Translations under genes and position numbers: made by a program
Assembly: GCA_025618425.1 (NCBI GenBank)
Contig: CM046842.1
Coordinates: 40,693,537 to 40,757,536, forward strand
Length of the DNA stretch: 64,000 bases
Source: Heliocidaris tuberculata
Taxonomy: Eukaryota; Echinodermata; Echinoidea; Camarodonta; Echinometridae
Direction: 5' to 3'
In this document: in pieces, positions 10,921 through 19,200 of the stretch
Layout of the letters: each line of letters opens with the position of its first letter
Position numbering within the stretch: position 1 is the first letter of the stretch
Notes under the pieces: generated by a model
Told to the model about the DNA's origin: nothing
Databases searched by the model: none
The model's input: the letters and a program-made list of their open reading frames with translations, nothing else

Positions 10921-13900
10921 GTCCGTCCGTCCGTCCGTCCGTCTGTCCGTGTGTGCTCAAATGTTAGAAAATGCTACTTCTCCGTCATTTCTTGGCCGAT
11001 TTTGATTCCGATTGTTTTATCTGATAGGGCTGGGTGGGGGCTTCCAAACTTCTACACAGAATTTTGAAATTCATTAATTATGCAAATTTATGCAAATTTA
11101 TTCAAAAGTGACGAAAAATGCTACTTCTCCTCTATTTCACATCGGATTTTGATTCCGATTGTTTTATCTGATAGGGCTGGGTGGGGGCTTCCAAACTTCT
11201 ACACAGAATTTTGAAATTCATTAATTATGCAAATTTATGCAAATTTATTCAAAATTGACGAAAAATGCTACTTCTCCTCTATTTCACATCGGATTTTGAT
11301 TCCGATTGTTTTATCTGATAGGGCTGGGTGGGGGCTTCCAAACTTCTACACAGAATTTTGAAATTCATTAATTATGCAAATTTATGCAAATTTATTCAAA
11401 ATCGACGAAAAATGCTACTTCTCCTCTATTTCACATCGGATTTTGATTCCGATTGTTTTATCTGATAGGGCTGGGTGGGGGCTTCCAAACTTTTACACAG
11501 AATTTTGAAATTCATTAATTATGCAAATTTATGCAAATTTATTCAAAATTGACGAAAAATGCTACTTCTCCTCTATTTCACATCGGATTTTGATTCCGAT
11601 TGTTTTATCTGATAGGGCTGGGTGGGGGCTTCCAAACTTCTACACAGAATTTTGAAATTCATTATTCATGCAAATTTATGCAAATTTATTCAAAATGGCT
11701 GAAGGTTCATAATGTTTTCATGTTTTATATTTCAGTTGTATACATGCATTGTTGGTATTCTCTTCTTTTGCATGCAGTAACATTATTATTTTATTCACTA
11801 AAGTTTTTCACTGAAGTTTTAAGGTTCAGGATAGTTAATTTCCACAGATCTGCACTTCCGGCGGGGACATTTATTACGCATTGCGTAATTTACTCATTCA
11901 CTTGTTTACTTTTGTTATCACCATATCTCAACTATTTTGTATTCATGACTAGGAGATAAAGTGATCAGACTTTTGGATTATAAGGTGTAAGGTCAAATGT
12001 CAAAGAGGTCAATTAACATTTAATTAGAGGCTATTTATTCGGGTTATCACAATATTTCAAGAACAGTTTGAGCCATCAACTGAATTTAGGCGGAGGCATA
12101 TAGGAGACGCAGTCGCATTCATCTTGTTTACTCTATATCTTATTACTCAGCATATTTCTTTAGCTTAAAATATTTTTTTTTTTTTTTTTTTTTTTTTCCC
12201 CCTTCCACAGGGTTCTTTATTTACAAAAAACAAATTCAACAAATACAAATAATCATATACTTTCGTATTCAGGATAGTGCAACAGAATGAGTAAACAATG
12301 GCATAACAATGAACATCACGGCCCAAACTTAAGGGCAGAGAAAAAATAAAGATTTCTTTTTTTCAATACATATGATATAAAACAATACATAGTAAATTGA
12401 TCATTTTCATGTTGTCACGCTGCCAACACTCTCAAAACATTTTCTGAATAGAAACCATTTCTTCAGTAATTTCTTTTCTTTGAGATTCGTTTGATAAATG
12501 TATTTTTCCATTTCGTAATAACATTTTACGGCTAATATAATTTTCTCAAATGAAGGTAATTGATTTTGTAATTTGGCATGAAATATTTCTCGTCGTACAA
12601 CCATCAGTATACAGTTTAGTGCATTGTTATTGATACCGCAAAATCCAAACAACTTATTTTGATTTGTAAGTATAACCTTTTCCCCAGTATTATGAAGTAC
12701 CCAGTACTCAAATTTAGACCATATTACATTCGTGTACTGACAAGAGCAAAACACGTGTATAATGGTTTCTTCACTGTTATTACAAAAGGTGCATTTTTTA
12801 TCAGTTACCACACCAAATTTCAACAATGCATCTCTCATATATAATATTCTGTTTAAAATCTTGATTTGGAACCATCTCATATTGGTATCTATTGATTGAA
12901 AAGGAATTAAACAATATGACCCCCATCGTTCATCCTGAATATCTAAGATTTTTTTCCACTTTATAAGACTTTTACATTCTTTGACTTTGTATTTTAAGAA
13001 AGACTGATAAATATGGGAACAACCAGATTTTGTTTTCACTATAAGGTGCAAAGCTTCAGGAATTATAGGTTCTATGGCCTTTGGAATTACACGTGTACTC
13101 TTTTCAAAACCTGACCGAACAGCATTACATAGACCATAGTACTGGAGAAAGTTTGTTTGTATGTCAAACCGACGTTGAAAATCAAAATATGAAAGAAAAG
13201 ATCCGTCTTGTTCTAAAATGTCATTCACAAAACGTATTCCCTTTACACTCCAGGACCTAAAGTATATTACTCTACCATTCATTTTTATTTGGGGGTTATT
13301 CCAAAGAGGTTGACATGCAATATTTTCGATAAAAAGTTCCACCAGGTCTGACCATGCTAAAAGAACCTCTTTCCAAAATGGATTTGGTGTCAAGTCTGCC
13401 AAGTTTTTGTAGTAAATAGATCCCATATACAAATGAAAAGAATAATTTTGAGGCAAGAACGAATAAAACATATGGAAAGTGTAATTTTTTACCTGAGAAT
13501 CACTTACAAATCTTCTAATCCACGATATCTTTAGAGATTTGGCATGAATAAAAATATTAATCATTTTAACTCCGCCTTCAGAGTATAGTTGACACATTTG
13601 TTCTCTACTTATCTTATCAGGTTTGTTACCCCAGATAAACGCATAAAAAGAACGGTTTATATCTATCATAATTTGAGAATTAGGTTCTGGAAGTGATAAT
13701 AACAAATAATTTAGTTTTGGTACCAACAAACTTTTAACTACAGTTATCCTCCCTAAGACAGTTAAGGTTCTTTTTGACCATGACATAATTTGGCGTTTTA
13801 TTTCTTTAATTTTTTCACAATAATTATGATTGACCATTTCTAACAAGTTAACCGAAAAGTCTATTCCTAGGTATCTCGAGTAACCTTCGGATACCCAATT

Positions 13901-15931
13901 TAGTTTGTGTTCTGGCATTAATTGTTTCTTACAGGCCCTATTTTTTCCAATCCATATCACTTGAGTTTTCGTAATGTTTATCTTAAGGTTTGACATTTTT
14001 TCAAAATCATCTAGAATACTTAGTGCACAGTGTAACTCTTCCTTTGTACCATTAAGTGTCAAAAGAGTGTCATCTGCGTATTGTAGGAGTTTACTTGTTT
14101 TTCCATTTAAATACAAACCAGATATAGAATTGGAGCGCCTAATCAAAATTCCTAGTATTTCGCTAACAAGTAAAAAAAGGTAGGGCGATAAAGGGTCTCC
14201 TTGACGACACCCTCGTCCTTAAAATATGATGGACATTGATTAATGTAATTTTGAAATTTTAAACTTTTATTTGTTCTAATTTGTTATATTTCTATAATTT
14301 GGTTGAATCAACTTATTACTTAATATTTTGTGGGAATGATAACAACCAACATGCACATGAAATATAATAAATAGTAGACAATTCAGTTTGGCTTTGGGAA
14401 AAAAAAAACATTGAAAGACTTTTGTTTTGTATCAATCTGTTGTACATTTAGGTATCGGGCATACCGTGCGAGGAACATGCTGGCTATGCTGGATTATAGC
14501 AAACACAAAGACAGAGCAATCGCTCGAGACGCTGAAGGAAAACCGGTGTAAGTGTTTGTTTAAAATTAATTAAAAAGGATGCTTTGCGGAAGTATCAATC
14601 ATAGGTTCAACATACATCTGTAACCAACGGGTCACAAATTGTTTTACTTTTGTAACTGGGTGTTTCTTCAGTAAATGTACCATATCATTATTCATTCCAT
14701 CATGTCTAAAAAATGAAAAGGAATTTTAATTCTTTCTCTGTAATCATTTCTTAGAAATGATTGTGCAATTTTAGCTGAAATGATGAAAAACCCCTCTGCA
14801 CATTTGATGAATTAGTCATCGCAATACATTTTAAAAATATTGATGAAATGCAAGACATTTCCAAATAAGTTCAAAAAAAGGCATCATGTGTTTCTTAGTA
14901 ATGACTTTATTAAATTGTGTTTGGTTAACTATATACATAAGCAAGATGAAAGGGCATCAGTAGTCACAAATGAAGTAATCCCTACTTATACACTGTTTTT
15001 ACCTGAACAACATGGAAACAAGGAAGACAAAATATCCTTATACATAAGTTATCAAGGTGGCAAGGTGAATTGACAAGAAATGGGAATGAACATAAGAACA
15101 ATATAACAACATTGATGGAAAATACTTAAGTACTAGTTTAAGTCTTCAAACTACCCCATCCACTGGCTCCAATAAGAAGTACACAGTTCAAGTACATAAG
15201 TGAAAATGTGAACATTCATACTCTTGTAATACACATTTCCATCCACCCTTGTGGTATTTACTCAAATACTGATTCTACAAACTATTGTATACGGGCAATG
15301 TTGTGTCCTTTATAAATGTTACATGACTTAAATTCATATGGCATGAAAAGTAATGTGCACTATAAAGAATACAATGGTAACAAGATATAATAAAAGTGAC
15401 GTAAAAATGAACATTTAAAACTTAGTAATGCTACATTATTGAAAGAGTGATCAAGTGTCGGTCAATCGGCAACATGAAGTGTCCTCCACCATTGCTGGCA
15501 TAACAACAGCATGACAGGCTTTCATACACCTTACAACCATTCAGATATGATATGCAAGACTTGTTCCAGTACTTTCAGATAGAAAGTTTGTGAGGTGGTA
15601 TTGTATGAAACCCCTCATTATTGAGAAAAATACTATGCATGTAATTATTATAATCATTTCATTTTTCATTTACTACAGGTGTAGATCCAAGTGGTCAAAA
15701 CATTCCTCAGATTGGGTCATGTTCGAGGTTCGAGTCCCTAAGACCTACTCTTACGTGCCAACAATGATGGAGGAGATTCTTCATCGAAGATTGACCGACC
15801 AACGTCCACTCTATCGTGCCGCTGACCCACTGCCCAACGATCCTAGATATATTCGTGAAAGAATCGCCCCTGTCCCACCACCACCCATGGAAGACCTCAA
15901 ACAAAGGAGAAAGAGTCGCTTCTCCACATGA
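5515..15931 (+). CDS. Five-exon gene, C-terminal part of an uncharacterised metazoan protein family (one frameshift)
   Basis: Exons: 5515-5702, 9299-9545, 10440-10508, 14452-14547 and 15679-15931. Every junction is GT-AG and every intron splits its codon in phase 2 (AT|T, AG|G, GG|G, GT|G). The joined protein would be about 283 residues: a basic N-terminus (MPKRKQ), an acidic stretch, CEHGDIEEREEWLKSGTKA, HTGELESLHSHILMYCSKR, YRARNMLAMLDYSKHKD and a C-terminus ending KQRRKSRFST. From memory this HTGELES...KR...YRAR...LAMLD order belongs to a large uncharacterised animal family, perhaps transposase-derived; full-length members are longer, so an N-terminal core seems missing. Exon 2 needs one base fewer to stay in frame (total 853 = 3 x 284 + 1). 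The gene converges with the P2X7-type gene. Function unknown. Confidence 0.7.
6298..6540. repeat. Inverted-repeat element, about 240 bp
   Basis: GTGCCCATGTCTGCGCAC near 6298 is mirrored exactly by GTGCGCAGACATGGGCAC near 6521. Partial copies of the same arm (ATGTCTGCGCACC at 5821 and 6105; TATGCGCAGACATTGGGCAC near 7788) lie nearby. This suggests a small foldback element family concentrated in this intron. Confidence 0.5.
8976..9198. mobile_element. MITE family A, short copy
   Basis: It begins ATGCCTTCACCCACAAAAAG and ends GGCTGGAGGCAT, with GGCAGAGGCATCATGTTTTT, a GTCCGTCTGTTC stretch and a GGTCACAGAGGTCA stretch inside. The second copy, interrupted by another element, is at 10579-12099. 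Ends are imperfect inverted repeats (ATGCCT / AGGCAT). No coding capacity. Confidence 0.6.
9299..9545 (+). CDS. Exon 2 with a one-base frameshift
   Basis: Acceptor TTGCAG, donor GTAAGG. The first half reads AEMYEVEPIEDVTEVETED in the frame entering from exon 1. The second half, GVPHCEHGDIEEREEWLKSG and on to VKFINF, is readable only in the next frame and is the frame that joins exon 3. The switch must lie between about 9375 and 9415. A GGGGG run at about 9393-9397 is the simplest site: four G would keep the frame open throughout. This may be an assembly error, an allele or a true mutation. Confidence 0.65.
9677..9814. mobile_element. 138-bp foldback MITE with 34-bp perfect arms
   Basis: The left arm starts GGGGAGCGTTTCATCAAGCG and the right arm ends CGCTTGATGAAACGCTCCCC; the match extends to 34 bases. 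The core contains TCTCAGCCAATCAGATGCG. Relatives with a related core lie at 17779-17911, 39438-39578 and 53460-54310. Confidence 0.85.
10440..10508 (+). CDS. Exon 3 (HTGELES motif)
   Basis: Acceptor CCCAG, donor GTAAGA. It encodes HTGELESLHSHILMYCSKRF plus SFG, the most recognisable motif of the family. The split codons on both sides (AG|G in, GG|G out) match the neighbouring exons. Confidence 0.7.
10861..10950. repeat. (GT)n followed by (CCGT)n microsatellite
   Basis: About 55 bases of GT/GC-GT repeats, then six or so CCGT units. It lies inside element B, just before the 147-bp array. The open frames here are repeat artefacts. Confidence 0.9.
10963..11697 (+). repeat. 147-bp tandem array, five units
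   Basis: GACGAAAAATGCTACTTCTC recurs at 11110, 11257, 11404 and 11551, exactly 147 bases apart, with a diverged first unit from about 10963. Units contain GATAGGGCTGGGTGGGGGCT and two ATGCAAATTT copies. Near-identity among units points to recent amplification. Confidence 0.9.
12174..14217 (-). mobile_element. 5'-truncated L1/Tx1-like LINE in intron 3, with target-site duplication
   Basis: The element runs right to left. Its truncated 5' end at 14217 lies inside the reverse transcriptase, and its poly(A) tail is the T run from 12172 to about 12197. The 10-base CTTAAAATAT flanks it on both sides (12164-12173 and 14218-14227). It lies antisense to the host gene. The single long frame has no stop, so the copy looks recent. 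Confidence 0.85.
12407..14217 (-). CDS. LINE ORF2 fragment: reverse transcriptase C-half and CCHC tail
   Basis: The frame opens at the truncation with GCRQGDPLSPYLFLLVSE (RT motif, about 14146-14211), then LLQYADDTLLTLNGT, the catalytic YADD box. A thumb-like region follows with YAFIWGNKPDKISREQ, typical of L1/Tx1 elements. Near the end CTFCNNSEETIIHVFCSC gives a CCHC zinc knuckle. There is no frameshift or premature stop over roughly 600 codons, unlike the other LINEs in the window. The endonuclease and N-terminal RT motifs are absent, so it cannot mobilise itself. Confidence 0.85.
14452..14547 (+). CDS. Exon 4 (YRARNMLAMLDY motif)
   Basis: Acceptor TTTAG, donor GTAAGT. It encodes YRAYRARNMLAMLDYSKHKD and a short charged segment ending GKPV with a split codon GT|G. 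The preceding intron is the one hit by the LINE. Confidence 0.7.
14548..15678 (+). other. Intron 4, no element recognised
   Basis: An AT-rich 1.1 kb intron. One open frame of 77 codons near 14840-15073 shows no domain, and I treat it as chance. No inverted repeat or tandem array was noticed. Confidence 0.4.
15679..15931 (+). CDS. Exon 5, C-terminus and stop
   Basis: Acceptor CTACAG. It encodes CRSKWSKHSSDWVMFEVRVP, then TYSYVP, a proline-rich APVPPPPMED and the basic end KQRRKSRFST. The stop is at 15929-15931. The first AATAAA downstream is at 16551, beyond the last exon of the opposite-strand gene, so transcripts of the two genes probably overlap. Confidence 0.75.
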
Positions 15932-15990
15932 AAGCAGTGAAAGGACAGATTAATTTGACGTTTGGTGTTATAGGATATTCTTTACAGTAT

Positions 15991-16260
15991 CTACAAGTTT
16001 GCCGCGATGAAGCCAGTGTAGTGATCGTTGGGGTCTGGGTATTCATCTCTCACCCGGCATACCACACAGCTTGGGATGACTACCCTGTTTCCAAGCCCTA
16101 GTCTCCCATGTTGCCACAGAGTGAACGACCTGTAAACCTGCCACCTCCTCCTATTATGCTCTGCCCCAGGTGCTTGGTCATTCCCTTCTCGATTTTCCAA
16201 ATTCCGCCATAGTCTACGTTGAAGGCCATTAAAGAAGGGGTCCATCATGGACAGAACATA
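15991..16260 (-). CDS. Exon 4: end of ballast domain
   Basis: Acceptor CTGTGTGCAG. It opens in phase 0 with YVLSMMDPFF and contains YRSFTLWQHGRLGLGNRVVI, SCVVCRVRDEYPDPNDHYTG and the end FIAANL, stop at 15991-15993. This is the best-conserved block of the P2X7 C-terminus. The stop lies 59 bases from the stop of the plus-strand gene. No TTTATT-type poly(A) signal is near, so the transcript probably runs into the opposite gene. Confidence 0.85.
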   Translation of the reverse strand, partial: YVLSMMDPFFNGLQRRLWRNLENREGNDQAPGAEHNRRRWQVYRSFTLWQHGRLGLGNRVVIPSCVVCRVRDEYPDPNDHYTGFIAANL

Positions 16261-19200
16261 CTGCACACAGAAACAGAAAAAGAGGAGACTTGCTTTTAGA
16301 AATAATTTCTTGTGATAAGTTGTCTGATACATAAATTCTGGTAATGAAATACCTTGCATTCATGTACATGCTATTGCCATGTTCTGTAGAGAAAATGCCT
16401 ACGAAATTTGGAAGGAATCGGGATAGAGGAAAGGGCCTAAATAGGAAAGACAAACACTGCGTGTAATGTGAATAGGAATTGAGGAGGAAGACTAAGAAGA
16501 ATAAGAATATAGATTGCGCAAGAAAAGAAGGCATTGTCCTACGACAATGCAATAAAGGAAAGCATCTTATATTTCATGCAGCGTTGCACTTCAAACATGA
16601 TATATATTACCAAATACCAATTTCATTTTCTTATTTTTTCTGTAATTTTTTAAGTTACGCATTTGAAGCTCTTCAAAATGTTTTCATTGTAACACTTTAA
16701 TTTGCAATGGGGTATTGTACATAGATAGCCGTGGTTAGCTGTGTTATATGAAAAATGTTATAGCCATGTTATTTGGAAAAAGTGCTACATTATTATTATT
16801 AGGAAACTTTTAAGTTTTGTTTGACAAAAACTGTATAAGTTGCTTTGAATGAAATGTGTAAACAAAAGTAAAAGAAAATGGTTCCCAAGTACTAGTACAC
16901 TAGTTATCCTGAATGCAGATGCAAGAAGAGTGTGACAATAAAGGAAAGATCTCAGATTTCATGCAGTGTTACACTTCAGACATATTATTTATTACCAATA
17001 AATTCTTTTTTTTTTCTATTTTTTTTAAATTTGTAATTAAAACATTTGGAGCTCTTCAAAATAACTTTCATTGTGAAACTACATTTTTTGTGAGGTATTG
17101 TTGTACATAGATAGCCATAGTTACGAAAATTTCAGCCAGAGAAACTGCAGCTCTATGGGATTTATTTATGGTATTATTGACAAAAACTGTATAAGTTGCT
17201 TTGAATGAATGTTCAAACAAAAGTATGCTTCGACATTACATGTTATTAATATAAAGATGTCTTCTTATTAAATGTGATGTCCCTTTCAATATGGATATAG
17301 ATAGTTCCGTTTTGGATTGAAGGGGATATGATAAATTTCAACGACAAAGTATTACATTACCGCTTTGTTAATGACCTCTCATGTCATATGAATTTTTCGA
17401 ATACTGACCTGTGACCGTGAAAGGCAATTCTCTGGCATCAAGCCACAGCAGAGTGCTTCAATATCCCTTTGCATTGGCCTGCAGTTTCCACAAACACACC
17501 ACCCTGGCTCTGTGCTTGGTGGGAGGTTCTCTTGGGGGGGGGGGGGGGGGGGGGGGGGGGACAATTGAGCAAATCCAGAACGAGGCCACTCTCCCTCTCG
17601 ACGACATTCAGTAGCACGTCACGCATCCTCTCCAGGTCTAACCCCATGATTAATCTCTGAAATTAAAGTGATCCATATCATGTAAATATCATTTCTTGTG
17701 TCTGTCTTTAGCATTGATGAACATATCTTGTAGTGAAGAGTGACTGATCAGAGATGTTTGTTTGTGACTTTGCAAGTTCTGGGCCCTGTTTCATAAGCTT
17801 GTTATCAATAACAAATTCCAGAATCCTATGACAAATTTGCTCTCGGCACTATTTCAGTAGCATATACCAGCTTGTAACTTGCCATTGATAACAAGTTATA
17901 TGGAACAGGGTCCATGTTTGACTTTGGGTGATATGTTGGGAGCAGGCTTTATAAATGTAAAATCTTTTGGTGGATAAATTATTTGTGTGTGCATTTTCTT
18001 TTAACTCTAGTGAACAAATTAATAGAAGTGTAATATTGCGGAAAGGCTTTATATACATAGAGTGATAAGACAATCAGAAATAAACAAATACAAGGTCATT
18101 AACCGAGTTGGTCAATGATATGTATTGGTAGGTTGAACTGACTTGTTCTTCACAATGCCTCAGTGAGATTTATTTTATGTCATATGACTCTTCCCCAACT
18201 CATTCAAAGTAATAATTTGAACACGCTAGTCTTACCCTTAGCTCTACTATTCGTTCTTCTCTCCTGGCTGCAACATGAGAGGGAATTTGGCCTGTTACTC
18301 CTCCCTTTGTAAACTTCTTGGTTCTTGCTGTCCCCTTTCCTTTCGCCTTTCGTGCTGTCTTTTCTTTCGCTGTTCCTCGCGTCTTTCCTTTCGCTTTTCC
18401 TCCCGTCTTCTCTTTCGCTTTTCCTCCCGTCTTGTCTTTTGCTTTTCCGCCCGTCTTTCCTTTTGCTTTACCTCCCGTCTTGTCTTTTGCTTTTCCGCCC
18501 GTCTTTTCTTTGGTCTTTCCTCCCGTCTTTCCTTCCGTCTTGTCTTTCGCTTTTCCGCCCTTCTTTCCTTTGGCCTTTCTCTCTGTCTTGTCCTTCGCTT
18601 TTTCGCCCGTCTGTCTTGTCGCTTTGCCTCCTATTATTTCTTCTGGTTTCTGTCCAGTATTTCGGTTAGTTTGCCATTGCTCCTGCTGACCTGATGGTCC
18701 TGGTATATCGTCTTCGACGACCTGTAAGTGAAGCAAAAATTTAAAGATGAAATCTACTTCTGAAAAGAAAATATACACGCGATTTACCGTATTATTTACA
18801 TGACTTTATGTTGACTTATTTTTCTGTCAGTTTTTTTGTTAGTATCTGTAGATAAAAAGTCATAATATTATGTTCCTGCATGTTGAAGGGCCTTTTCGAT
18901 GTCCTGCGGAGGCTAAGAGGCTCGCCCCCTTTTGTAGGGAAATATATGGGCATATTGCAATACTTATTCAAATAACAATAACTAAGAAAATGCCGACTAA
19001 GCCCCCCCCCCCCCCCCCCCATATCGTATGTGCCGTCTGCGCGGTTGTACGATTTATGCTCCGCGGTCAATACCATAACCTCAAACAGGCACAAAACCCC
19101 AACCCAAATATAACCCTAACCCTACAGCTTAGATAAAATAAAGCCCAGAGCAAATGTCAGTACACCGTCTGCGCGCCCCTCCCCATTTCCAAATCTAAAA

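Larger units (their letters stand above)
10814..11868. mobile_element. Element B with GTCCCCGCCG ends, nested in family A
   Basis: Ends are GTCCCCGCCG and CGGCGGGGAC, a 10-bp perfect inverted repeat. Inside follow GTTCGCGAGGGGACTATGAA, a GT array, CCGT repeats, a 147-bp tandem array and a unique tail. No transposase frame. I could not read a clear target-site duplication. Confidence 0.7.
10579..12099. mobile_element. MITE family A, long copy interrupted by element B
   Basis: The ends are ATGCCTCCGCC and GGCGGAGGCAT, an 11-bp perfect inverted repeat. The left part (GGAGGCATTATGTTTTCAGG, then a CTGTCCGTC stretch and TCTCAAGAACCATTTG) matches the short copy at 8976. The element is split by a 1055-bp insertion at 10814-11868. 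Confidence 0.7.

Noticed and set aside
10691..11067. Cys/Val- and His/Thr-rich frames over the GT/CCGT repeats
   Set aside because: Microsatellite translations inside element B.
14840..15073. 77-codon frame in intron 4
   Set aside because: No domain, no splice support, ordinary base composition for the intron.
16229..16552. Minus-strand 107-codon frame overlapping the ballast exon
   Set aside because: Different frame from the conserved domain and mostly intron.
18275..18694. Long plus-strand frames (139, 123 and 114 codons)
   Set aside because: They are shadows of the 24-bp coding minisatellite on the minus strand; their serine/phenylalanine-rich products are repeat artefacts.
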